Shown here piece after piece: positions 36,577 through 44,715 of a DNA stretch of 64,000 nt. The DNA comes from Mucilaginibacter polytrichastri (GTDB lineage Bacteria; Bacteroidota; Bacteroidia; Sphingobacteriales; Sphingobacteriaceae): NCBI RefSeq assembly GCF_001911425.1, contig NZ_MPPL01000001.1:419105-483104 (forward strand). The letters run 5' to 3'. A program made the translations under genes and the position numbers. The notes under the pieces are model-generated. The model saw nothing but the letters and a program-made list of their open reading frames with translations, did no database searches and was not told where the DNA came from. How positions within the stretch are numbered: position 1 is the stretch's first letter; each line of letters begins with the position of its first letter.

Positions 36577-38445
36577 GTGGCAGTGGATAATTTTATAGTT
36601 TCGGCCCGTAAATACCGCCCGGCTACTTTCGAAACCGTTGTAGGTCAGCAACATGTGACTAATACATTAAAAAACGCGATCAAAAGTAATCAGCTGGCGC
36701 AGGCATTTTTATTCTGCGGGCCACGTGGGGTAGGTAAAACCACATGTGCGCGTATATTGGCAAAAACCATCAATTGTACCAACCTGCAGCCAAACGGCGA
36801 GGCATGTGGTACCTGCGATTCGTGCCGTGCATTTCAAAACGGAAATTCTTTTAACGTACATGAGCTCGATGCGGCTTCAAACAACTCGGTTGATGATATC
36901 CGTAACCTGATAGACCAGGTGCGCATACCGCCGCAAGCAGGCCGTTATAAAGTGTATATTATAGATGAGGTGCACATGCTGTCTCAAGCGGCTTTTAACG
37001 CCTTTCTGAAAACATTGGAAGAACCGCCTAACTACGCCATATTTATCCTGGCTACTACAGAGAAGCACAAAATATTGCCCACTATTTTATCGCGTTGCCA
37101 GATCTTTGATTTTAACCGCATCCGGGTAGATGATATGTCTGCTCACCTGGCATCTATCGCCCAAAAAGAAAGCATTGCTTATGAGGACGACGGACTGCAC
37201 ATTATAGCCCAAAAGGCCGATGGTGGTTTGCGAGATGCCTTATCCATGTTCGATCAGATTGTGAGCTTCTCCGGGGGGAACGTAACCTATAAAACGGTAA
37301 TCGATAACCTTAACATCCTGGATTATGATTACTATTTCAGCCTTACAGATGGCCTGATGAACGAGGAAACGGCAAAGACGCTATTGATCTTTGATGAAAT
37401 CTTATCTAAAGGGTTCGATGGCAGTCACTTTATCAATGGCTTATCCAATCACTTCCGCAACCTGCTGGTAGGTAAAGACGCTGCCACGCTAAAACTGCTA
37501 GAGGTTAGTGATGGTGTTCGTCAGCGTTATTTGCAGCAATCGCAGCAGGCAACAGGCTCATTCCTGTTATCGGCCTTAAATATTGCCAACCAGTGCGAAA
37601 TTAATTACCGGCTCAGTAAAAATCAACGTTTACAAGTGGAGCTGGCGCTGCTCAAAATGTGCCATCTTACTTCGGCCTTTAATTTGGCCGCCTCACCACT
37701 GCAAAATACGCCGGCTAATGATAGCCAGCTAAAAAAAAAACCTGATACCACAGCAATAACGCCTCCGGCGCAGGCTTATGATGCCCCCAAAACGGCTACA
37801 GTAGTTAATGAAGCACCGGCGGGCTACCAATCGCCGCAGGCAGAAACGCCTAAGCAGCAGCCTGTTACTGCATCGCCGCAAATTACGCCGCCGGTTACGG
37901 CTATACCTAAAATTACGGTGGATATTGCCGTTGCTCCAAGTACGCCAACTGCACCTTCAGAGAAGCCGAAGATTGTGATGCCAACCCGGTCGTCAATGAT
38001 ACCCTCATTAAACGCTGTTAGTACCGCCACTGCCGAAATGGTTGATGAAGATGACCCTTATATTAAGGGTACAGACCAGCAGCCTTTTACCACGGATGCT
38101 TTTTTGCAAAAATGGAGTGAGTATACCGTTAGGCTGAAAAATGAGAGTAAGATGGGCCTGTTTACCATTTTTAGTGCAACAGCGCCGGTTATGGTTAGGC
38201 CTAATGAGTTTGAGGTTATAGTAAGCAATAAAGCACAGGAAAATGATTTCAGGGATGAAAAACCTGAACTGATGAACTTTTTGCGCACCGAACTAAGAAA
38301 CTTTAGTATTGAGGTAAAAGCGCGTATTGAAGAAATAACCACAGCGAGACGACCCTATACCGATATTGAAAAATTTCAGCATATGGCAGCCAAGAACCCA
38401 CAATTAACAGAGCTGTATAAGCGTTTTAATCTCGATCTTAGTTAA
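36577..38445 (+). CDS. dnaX: DNA polymerase III subunit gamma/tau
   Basis: Clamp-loader ATPase of the replisome. FIVSARKYRPATF start, Walker A GPRGVGKT at residues 48-55, zinc-binding Cys in CTNLQPNGEACGTCDSC, Walker B IIDEVHML and sensor 1 ATTEKHK. Domain III ends near residue 375, followed by a Pro/Thr-rich linker (about 385-500) and a tau-like C-terminal domain. No ATG is available; GTG 36577 or 36583 starts it. The linker begins at a run of ten A (37731-37740) that could give a short gamma form. Confidence 0.96.
   Translation: MAVDNFIVSARKYRPATFETVVGQQHVTNTLKNAIKSNQLAQAFLFCGPRGVGKTTCARILAKTINCTNLQPNGEACGTCDSCRAFQNGNSFNVHELDAASNNSVDDIRNLIDQVRIPPQAGRYKVYIIDEVHMLSQAAFNAFLKTLEEPPNYAIFILATTEKHKILPTILSRCQIFDFNRIRVDDMSAHLASIAQKESIAYEDDGLHIIAQKADGGLRDALSMFDQIVSFSGGNVTYKTVIDNLNILDYDYYFSLTDGLMNEETAKTLLIFDEILSKGFDGSHFINGLSNHFRNLLVGKDAATLKLLEVSDGVRQRYLQQSQQATGSFLLSALNIANQCEINYRLSKNQRLQVELALLKMCHLTSAFNLAASPLQNTPANDSQLKKKPDTTAITPPAQAYDAPKTATVVNEAPAGYQSPQAETPKQQPVTASPQITPPVTAIPKITVDIAVAPSTPTAPSEKPKIVMPTRSSMIPSLNAVSTATAEMVDEDDPYIKGTDQQPFTTDAFLQKWSEYTVRLKNESKMGLFTIFSATAPVMVRPNEFEVIVSNKAQENDFRDEKPELMNFLRTELRNFSIEVKARIEEITTARRPYTDIEKFQHMAAKNPQLTELYKRFNLDLS
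37731..37740 (+). promoter_or_regulatory. A10 slippage/frameshift site in dnaX
   Basis: The codons CTA AAA AAA AAA CCT (residues 385-389) contain ten consecutive A. A -1 ribosomal shift or one extra A reads ACC TGA and stops at once, giving a 389-residue product. Loss of one A stops after AAC CTG ATA CCA CAG CAA. The position is just after domain III, where gamma ends in E. coli and Thermus. Confidence 0.55.
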
Positions 38446-38466
38446 AAAAGATCTATCCACATACCT

Positions 38467-39162
38467 ATGAATAACAATTATGTAACGCTGCAAGTTGCAG
38501 ATGGCACCACTATGCGTGCCTATACCGCATTGCCGGCCAATGTAAATGAAAATACCCCTGCCATTATTGTTTTCCAGGAGGCATTTGGTGTTAACGGGCA
38601 TATCCGTAATGTAACAGATCGCTTTGCAAGCGAGGGTTACATTGCCATAGCGCCCGAGCTATTTCACCGTACAGCACCTGTAGGCTTTACAGTTGGCTAT
38701 GATAATTTTGCGGCCGCGATGCCACACTATGCTGCCCTTACAACAGAAAGCACACAGGCTGATATTAAAGCGGCTTATGAATGGCTGAATGCGCAGGAAG
38801 CTGATAAGTCACGCATTTATAGTGTTGGCTATTGCCTGGGCGGCCGTGTTTCTTTTCTGGCTAATGCTACAGTGCCTTTAAAGGCAGCAGTTTCTTACTA
38901 TGGTGGTGGTACAGATGCCCTGGTTGATAAGGCTGGCGAACTAAACGGTAAACACTTGTTTTTTTGGGGTGGCCTGGATCAGCACATCTCAAAAGAAAGT
39001 ATAGATAAGGTTACGCAAGCAGTAACTGATGCCGGCAAGCAGTTTGTAAACGTTGTTTACGCTGATGCAGAACATGGTTTTAACTGCGATGAACGCCCTA
39101 GCTTTAACGAAGCAGCTTCTAAAGAATCATGGGCTTTAACGCTGGAATTTTTTGAGGAATAA
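38467..39162 (+). CDS. Dienelactone hydrolase family protein
   Basis: 231-residue alpha/beta-hydrolase with a Cys nucleophile: Cys123 in SVGYCLGGRVSF, acid Asp in WGGLDQHIS and His in DAEHGFNC. The N-terminal VFQEAFGVNGHIRNVTDRFA block is also typical. Related enzymes open lactone rings in aromatic degradation, but many members are uncharacterised esterases. It starts 21 bp after dnaX and could be read from the same transcript. Confidence 0.92.
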   Translation: MNNNYVTLQVADGTTMRAYTALPANVNENTPAIIVFQEAFGVNGHIRNVTDRFASEGYIAIAPELFHRTAPVGFTVGYDNFAAAMPHYAALTTESTQADIKAAYEWLNAQEADKSRIYSVGYCLGGRVSFLANATVPLKAAVSYYGGGTDALVDKAGELNGKHLFFWGGLDQHISKESIDKVTQAVTDAGKQFVNVVYADAEHGFNCDERPSFNEAASKESWALTLEFFEE

Positions 39163-39184
39163 TTAAATAAGAGAAGCAAGAATT

Positions 39185-39278
39185 GAGAGCCAGGAATCAA
39201 GTTAAGCCCACTCAGCACCTTGGAATGACGTGGTTTACGTTTATATAGTTAGATGATCTATCTTGATTCTTGACTCTC
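39185..39278. repeat. Long imperfect palindrome, type D repeat
   Basis: Arms GAGAGCCAGGAATCAAG (39185-39201) and CTTGATTCTTGACTCTC (39262-39278) match in 15 of 17 positions. It lies between two convergent genes and may also end transcription. It shares CAGGAATCAAG with the repeat at 22232. Confidence 0.6.
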
Positions 39279-39285
39279 TTTCCTA

Positions 39286-39990
39286 CTACGGTGTTGTAAC
39301 CGCAACCGGCAATATTTTACCATTGAAAAACTTATGGCCGGTAAGTGCGAAATCTGCAATGTATTTACCCATCTCGAAAGCCATAACCGGCGATTCATAA
39401 CCGGGGAAGGCCTGCTCCAGCATCTCGGTTTGTGCCGAGCCTAGTGCCAGGCAGTTTACGCTAATCTTTTGTTCCTGAAGTTCCTGGGCAAGTGTTTCGG
39501 TAAAGTTATGTAATGCCGCCTTGCTGGCCGAGTAGGCGGACAGGCCTTTGAATTTTGCACTGCCTTGCACACCACCCATGCTGCCAATATTTACGATGTG
39601 CGAACCTGCGCTCATCATTGGTAACAGTGCCTGGGTAATACGTACATGAGCCAAAAAGTTGGTTTGCATCATTTCTACAAAGTCCAGCTCATCGGTTTCC
39701 ATAAATGGCTTATTAACCAATATGCCGGCATTGTTAATCAGTATATCAATATGGCCATCAAAACGGGCGTTAATAAATTGTTTCAGGTCGTTATAATCGT
39801 CATGCACCAGGTCAAAGGCTACCGGGTAAATGGTACAGCCCGGGTTAAGGCTGTTGGCAATTTCCTGCAGGCGGCTCAATTTGTTTTGTGATCGTGCCAG
39901 TACAATTATTTTGTAATGGTCTTTTAATATAAGTTCGAGTGCGGCCTCAAAGCCTACGCCGCTGCTTGCGCCGGTAATAATAATATTCAT
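39286..39990 (-). CDS. Short-chain dehydrogenase/reductase
   Basis: Classical SDR: cofactor loop TGASSGVGFEAAL (residues 6-18), NNAG at about 86-89, and the active site Ser (NIGSMGG) with YSASK. The Arg/Ser pattern after the second strand (LARSQNKL) suggests NADP(H). Substrate unknown. Its start overlaps the PIN-domain gene stop by four bases, so the two are translationally linked, which is odd for unrelated functions. Confidence 0.92.
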   Translation of the reverse strand: MNIIITGASSGVGFEAALELILKDHYKIIVLARSQNKLSRLQEIANSLNPGCTIYPVAFDLVHDDYNDLKQFINARFDGHIDILINNAGILVNKPFMETDELDFVEMMQTNFLAHVRITQALLPMMSAGSHIVNIGSMGGVQGSAKFKGLSAYSASKAALHNFTETLAQELQEQKISVNCLALGSAQTEMLEQAFPGYESPVMAFEMGKYIADFALTGHKFFNGKILPVAVTTP

Positions 39991-40349
39991 GTAGAAAATG
40001 GATTGATCAGTTTGACTTTACCATCAAGTTGTTTAAAGTCAGCTATGTTGTTGGTTAATAGGGGAAGTCCCTCTACTACTGACGTAGCATAAATAATAGC
40101 ATCAGGTAGTTTGATTTTATATTTTGTTCGAAGTCTGATAGTTTCTTCTGCTATATGGTCAGAAAGTGAAATTATTTTTAATTCATTACATATGGCAGAT
40201 AACAAGCTATGCTCTTCCGGGTCTTTGAATCCAAAACCTAAGGCTTCAATTTTAGTAACGATTGATATGGAAGAGTTTGTAGTAATGATGTCTTGAGGAT
40301 TAATGATATATTTTGAAAGATAAATAAGAATATTGGTATCAAAAATCAC
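39987..40349 (-). CDS. PIN-domain toxin (VapC-like ribonuclease)
   Basis: 120 residues with a full set of PIN acidic residues: Asp4 (MIFDTNILIYL), Glu35 (TKIEALGF), Asp83 (KLPDAIIYATS) and Asp104 (NNIADF). PIN toxins are Mg-dependent RNases that cut tRNA or rRNA. The gene overlaps the small upstream ORF by 11 bases, the usual antitoxin-toxin arrangement, and overlaps the SDR start by four. Confidence 0.88.
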   Translation of the reverse strand: MIFDTNILIYLSKYIINPQDIITTNSSISIVTKIEALGFGFKDPEEHSLLSAICNELKIISLSDHIAEETIRLRTKYKIKLPDAIIYATSVVEGLPLLTNNIADFKQLDGKVKLINPFST

Positions 40350-40590
40350 GATCCCATTCCTTTCTTATCTGTCTTTGCCATTCAGCGGGGTCTTCTATGT
40401 CTTTAAAAAGATTTTTACCTTTTGCAGCATCAAGGATTCTTTTTATGCGCATGTATGGGGCTTCTGGTTCTTGTATCAGGTCATTTGTTAAATGTTCTTC
40501 TTCAATACTTTTAACAAAAGTAACTTCGCCAAGCAGCTTTTTTAGTGCTTCTGCCTGCTCATCCTCAACCGTTACTCTTAGCGTTACCAT
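40339..40590 (-). CDS. Antitoxin partner of the PIN toxin
   Basis: 83 residues: a short N-terminal strand/helix (LRVTVEDEQAEALKKLLGEV), an acidic middle and a charged C-terminal helix (DPAEWQRQIRKEWDRDF), which typically wraps into the toxin. No firm DNA-binding motif is seen. Assigned from size, composition and its 11-base overlap with the PIN gene. It starts just downstream of the hydroxylase gene (24 bp). Confidence 0.75.
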   Translation of the reverse strand: MVTLRVTVEDEQAEALKKLLGEVTFVKSIEEEHLTNDLIQEPEAPYMRIKRILDAAKGKNLFKDIEDPAEWQRQIRKEWDRDF

Positions 40591-40613
40591 AAATCTAATT
40601 TACAAACAAATTT

Positions 40614-42389
40614 TTACACTACCAGTTTTTGCTCAACCGGATGTTTAATTAAATACAGGCCGTCGGTAATCAGTTTTTTTAATTCAGGATCGTTAACTGC
40701 TTTAGTTTCTAATGCAATTCTGATTTCATGAGCAAGCTGCGGTTCAATTTCTTCGTGATCGATGATCTCTAACAGTTCTAATGCGCAAAGCCAGTCGTTA
40801 GGGTGGTCATCCCTTAGTGCTTGCCAAATTTTGTTCAGGTCTGCATAGTCGTTATGATGCTGCCTGTAATTTCTCACCTGTTGATAAAGCTTATGCAGTT
40901 CGAGTGTGTTGCTGTCATATTGCGCATGCACCGTGTTAGTTCCAGATTTATATACGATCTCTTCGAAAGCTTCCTTATCGGCAGCGCCGCAAAAAACAGA
41001 AGTAATCTTTTCGCCCACTGCCATATCGTAAACTCCCCAGCTTGGGTCGAACAGGATGTTACCGTCAGCATCTTTAACTGTGCAATTCGTAAAACAGATC
41101 ATCTGGATTTTGTGGTTGTTAATCACCATGCCTTTAATTTTGCCTTGTACGGTAATCCCGCTTTCGAAAGTGAGGCTGGCATTTTCGCCGATCTCAATGC
41201 CGGCTTTGTCTAAATCTTCAAGATTAAAATCCTCCAAAGATTTGTCGGTACCTTTCAGCTTACCTACCGGTGAGCTGAAACCATCTTTATGGTAATCTTT
41301 GTGGTGCCCTTTCAATTGCTTATTATCAACCGATAAGCTGCTTGGTCCGGTAGTTTTAATAAATATAGCCTCTCCATTTTGCTGCGCGAAACCGGTAAAT
41401 GTACCGCTTACCTGTAAGCCCGAACTGTAAACTGCCGTACAGGTATTTTTACTGTCGACAGCCTTTTGCAAACCATAAACGCCGCCACGACGGAAGGACA
41501 TGGTATTGGCAAATTCTTCGAGCACATTGATCAGATTTTGGAAGGTTGGCGTAACAAACAACTGTGGCTGCGTTTGGGTAATGTCGTAGCTGTAATTAAT
41601 GGCATCAATGGTATAAGGCAGCTTGGCTATGTGGGCTTGCATACAACTGGCACTTTCGCCAATGGATGAAAGTAAACCGGCACCATAAATTTTCGGCTTA
41701 TCTAACGTACCTATTAAGCCATATTCAACCGTCCACCAGTGTAAGCGGCTCAGTAAGGCCATCTCAGATGGCGCGCCGATGTTTTCCTGGCGATAGGTGA
41801 CTAGTGCCTCGGCCTGGGCTATTTCTTCGGTATCGGCATCCGGCATTTCTTTTAAGATAGATAGCGCGCGGATGGCCTCATACAACTCAAAATCCTGTGC
41901 CGAAAACATGGCTTTAGCGCCTATTGAACCAAAGTAGCTCAGGTATTCGTGGTAATCTTTGTCGGCAATAATAGGGGCGTGGCCGGCCGACTCGTGGATG
42001 ATATCCGGAGCGGGGGTATATTCAATATGTTTCAGCTGGCGAATGTCGGCCGCAATAACCAGCACCCGGTAAGCCTGGTACTCCATAAAAGCAGCAGGCG
42101 GGATAAAGCCATCAACAGTAACAGCCCCCCAGCCAATTTGTGCAAGGGCATTGTTCATCTCCTGCAGGTTGGGGATTTTTTCGATAGTCAGCCCGGCTTT
42201 TTGCAAACCGGGGATATAGGGGTAGTAAGCAACATCCTTAAGGTAGGCATAGTTTTGGCGCATAACATAACGCCACACGGCATGGTCTACCGGGGTGTAA
42301 TGGTCATAATGCTGGTCTACAATAAACTGCTTTAAATGCCGCGGCAGTTTGGCCACCTGCGGGTTATCAAAATCATTAAAATCGCTCAT
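40614..42389 (-). CDS. Aromatic amino acid hydroxylase (phenylalanine 4-monooxygenase type) with long C-terminal extension
   Basis: Iron- and pterin-dependent hydroxylation of Phe to Tyr is expected. From ATG 42389 the protein has 591 residues. The catalytic domain (about 40-330) has His132 and His137 in IIHESAGHAP and the third ligand Glu in WWTVEYGLIG. Residues about 340-591 are an extra region not present in typical 270-300-residue bacterial enzymes; it starts with GLQVSGTFTGF-like beta repeats. With hpd, hmgA and the FAH-family gene at 52-56 kb it completes a Phe/Tyr degradation route. Confidence 0.9.
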   Translation of the reverse strand: MSDFNDFDNPQVAKLPRHLKQFIVDQHYDHYTPVDHAVWRYVMRQNYAYLKDVAYYPYIPGLQKAGLTIEKIPNLQEMNNALAQIGWGAVTVDGFIPPAAFMEYQAYRVLVIAADIRQLKHIEYTPAPDIIHESAGHAPIIADKDYHEYLSYFGSIGAKAMFSAQDFELYEAIRALSILKEMPDADTEEIAQAEALVTYRQENIGAPSEMALLSRLHWWTVEYGLIGTLDKPKIYGAGLLSSIGESASCMQAHIAKLPYTIDAINYSYDITQTQPQLFVTPTFQNLINVLEEFANTMSFRRGGVYGLQKAVDSKNTCTAVYSSGLQVSGTFTGFAQQNGEAIFIKTTGPSSLSVDNKQLKGHHKDYHKDGFSSPVGKLKGTDKSLEDFNLEDLDKAGIEIGENASLTFESGITVQGKIKGMVINNHKIQMICFTNCTVKDADGNILFDPSWGVYDMAVGEKITSVFCGAADKEAFEEIVYKSGTNTVHAQYDSNTLELHKLYQQVRNYRQHHNDYADLNKIWQALRDDHPNDWLCALELLEIIDHEEIEPQLAHEIRIALETKAVNDPELKKLITDGLYLIKHPVEQKLVV

Positions 42390-42520
42390 TGCGTATAATT
42401 GGTTTACAATTAAACGCAAAATTATGCAATTAGTGATATTAATATTTAGGAATTGGGATGTTTGATTTCGGATCTATTAAAAGCAGCTACACATATTTAA
42501 GTCCTCTGTTTGATCGAGTA

Positions 42521-43477
42521 TTATGCCGGATCGCTTGCTTCTACCGGAGCATTTTCGTGATCCATAGGAGGCAAGCCTTCTTCCAAACGGCTCGGTCTAA
42601 GCACATAGTAAATACCAAATAATGCTACTACCAAAGAGATAAGGTAAAACGAAATACTTAAATATACGGCTAAGCCAACCTGCATATCAAATACACCGGC
42701 CAATCGTGTAAATATAGCTTCGCGGGCGCCGGCACCACCTAATGTTGGTAAAACGGCTGCCAAGGCAGATATCAGGAATGAGAGTAGGTAAGGCGCAAAT
42801 TTTCCGTGAAAATCTTGTCCAAGCAGCACAAATAAAATAGTTAATACCTGTAAAGACTGTACCATTACCGCCTTGATGTGCGCCGTGAAAAAATAGCGGC
42901 CATAATCTTTAAAAAAGAAGTGTACAACACCATAGTAAATGATGCTGCCCACAATAAATATACTGCCGGGGATAGCAAAGTGAAGGTCTATCTGTGGTAT
43001 AAATATAATAAGGGCACACACAATTAAGCCGATGGCCCACAAGCCGCTCAACCTGTCGAATAATAAGGCCCAGAATACTTTTTTAGCCGGTAATTTGTAG
43101 CGTTTGTTTAATAGCCATATTTTGTAACCATCGCCGCCAATACCGCCCGGAAGCAGGAAATTATAGAACATGCCTAGCAGGTATAAACGCAGGTTAAAGC
43201 GCCAGTCGAGTTTTAAACCGATTGATTTAATGAAGCTAAGCAAACGCCATGAAGAAACAAGAGTAGAAACCATAAAGGTAACCAGGGCTGCGGCCATCCA
43301 CCAATAATTGGCATGTACCAGCCTGTCTTTTACCTCCAAAATTGGAACCTTACTGAAAACATACCAGAGCAAAGCACCGGTAACAACTATTTTCAGGATT
43401 AGCTTAGCGGCATCCCATAACTTCTGTTTAGGAGTTTTGGGTGTTTTAGGGGCAACAAAATCTTCCGTTTCACTCAT
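42521..43477 (-). CDS. Lysylphosphatidylglycerol synthase TM-domain-like flippase (UPF0104)
   Basis: 318 residues with about eight membrane helices; the pattern GALLWYVFSKVP, LRLYLLGMFYNFLLPGGIGGDGYKIWLLNKRY and LPTLGGAGAREAIF is the core of the LPG_synthase_TM (YbhN/AglD) family. No synthase domain is attached. Members are thought to flip or transport lipids, or support isoprenoid/lipid glycosylation. Single gene on the minus strand. Confidence 0.9.
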   Translation of the reverse strand: MSETEDFVAPKTPKTPKQKLWDAAKLILKIVVTGALLWYVFSKVPILEVKDRLVHANYWWMAAALVTFMVSTLVSSWRLLSFIKSIGLKLDWRFNLRLYLLGMFYNFLLPGGIGGDGYKIWLLNKRYKLPAKKVFWALLFDRLSGLWAIGLIVCALIIFIPQIDLHFAIPGSIFIVGSIIYYGVVHFFFKDYGRYFFTAHIKAVMVQSLQVLTILFVLLGQDFHGKFAPYLLSFLISALAAVLPTLGGAGAREAIFTRLAGVFDMQVGLAVYLSISFYLISLVVALFGIYYVLRPSRLEEGLPPMDHENAPVEASDPA

Positions 43478-43540
43478 TTGGGCGCAAAGATAGTATTTTT
43501 TGCTTTTTGGCTAATTAATTGATTATGTGGTAAAAGTTAA

Positions 43541-43680
43541 ATTAAGTTAATTGTTTGGGTGAATGGTTGATTTGAGAGCAGTTGATTGCATTAAGTGCGA
43601 TCAACCTAATCAAAATCTACTTATCCCCAAACCTTTACAAATAGGCGACAACAACTCACTATTCAGCCAATCAACTTAAT
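43541..43680. repeat. Nested palindrome, type D repeat
   Basis: Outer arms ATTAAGTTAATTG (43541-43553) and CAATCAACTTAAT (43668-43680) match 12 of 13. An inner hairpin GTTGATTGCA-TTAAG-TGCGATCAAC lies at 43581-43605. It fills the 239 bp gap between divergent genes; promoters must overlap it. Confidence 0.5.
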
Positions 43681-43716
43681 CAACTAATCCGTATTTTTGC
43701 GGCAAATTTTAAGCAG

Positions 43717-44586
43717 ATGAGTAAAGTAAATGTTGGCCTTGTGCAAATGAGTTGTACTGCAGATAAGCAGCAAAACTTGCAAAAGGCTATTGAGAAGGTG
43801 CGTGAGGCTGCCCAAAAGGGTGCGCAGATCGTTTGTTTGCAGGAGCTTTTTACCTCCCTTTATTTTTGTGATGTAGAAGATTACGATAACTTTAAGCTAG
43901 CCGAAACCATCCCCGGCCCGTCTACAGATGAGTTGTCTAAGCTGGCTGCCGAGCTAGGTGTGGTAATTATTGCCTCATTGTTTGAGAAACGCGCGCAGGG
44001 CCTTTACCACAATACCACTGCTATTTTAGACGCCGACGGGCAGTATTTGGGTAAGTATCGTAAGATGCACATTCCAGATGATCCGGGCTTTTACGAAAAA
44101 TTCTACTTCACCCCGGGCGATCTGGGTTATAAGGTTTTCAAAACCAAATTTGCCACCATCGGTGTGCTAATCTGCTGGGACCAATGGTATCCTGAGGCAG
44201 CCCGTATCACGGCGTTAATGGGTGCCGAAATATTATTCTACCCAACCGCAATAGGCTGGGCTACAACACAGGATGCCGATACCAACACCGAGCAATACAA
44301 TGCCTGGCAAACCATCCAGCGTTCGCATTCAATAGCCAATGGCGTACACGTAGTAAGCGTAAACCGGGTGGGCGAAGAAGCCGGCGTTGAATTCTGGGGC
44401 GGGTCGTTTGTATCAAATCCTTTCGGTAAAGTAATGTACCAGGCTTCGCACAGTGCAGAAGAAGTTACGATTGTTGAACTGGATTTAAATAAAACAGATC
44501 ATTACCGCACGCACTGGCCGTTTTTACGCGACAGAAGAATTGACTCTTATCAGCCAATAACTAAACGTTTAATCGACGGGGACTAA
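43717..44586 (+). CDS. aguB: N-carbamoylputrescine amidase
   Basis: Nitrilase-superfamily enzyme turning N-carbamoylputrescine into putrescine, CO2 and ammonia. The triad is visible: Glu in LQELFTSLYFC, Lys in GKYRKMHIPDDP, and Cys153 in GVLICWDQWYPEAAR. The sequence is close to plant and bacterial AguB, including EQYNAWQTIQRSHSIANGV. Its partner aguA follows 129 bp downstream with a palindromic repeat between them. Confidence 0.96.
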   Translation: MSKVNVGLVQMSCTADKQQNLQKAIEKVREAAQKGAQIVCLQELFTSLYFCDVEDYDNFKLAETIPGPSTDELSKLAAELGVVIIASLFEKRAQGLYHNTTAILDADGQYLGKYRKMHIPDDPGFYEKFYFTPGDLGYKVFKTKFATIGVLICWDQWYPEAARITALMGAEILFYPTAIGWATTQDADTNTEQYNAWQTIQRSHSIANGVHVVSVNRVGEEAGVEFWGGSFVSNPFGKVMYQASHSAEEVTIVELDLNKTDHYRTHWPFLRDRRIDSYQPITKRLIDGD

Positions 44587-44618
44587 GTTAGTCCGTTAGT
44601 CAAATCAAAATAAATATT

Positions 44619-44698
44619 GTCATTGCGAGGAACGAAGCAATCCCAAACTATGCAGAGCTGCTCTGTGGATCGGGGATTGCTTCGTACCTCGCAATGAC
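44619..44698. repeat. Palindromic repeat, type A
   Basis: Two 26-base arms beginning GTCATTGCGAGG and ending CCTCGCAATGAC pair with one mismatch around a 28-base centre that holds a further CAGAG/CTCTG hairpin. A diverged copy lies at 63107-63198. It sits inside the aguB-aguA unit and may affect read-through. Confidence 0.85.
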
Positions 44699-44715
44699 GG
44701 TTGAACTATAGAATA

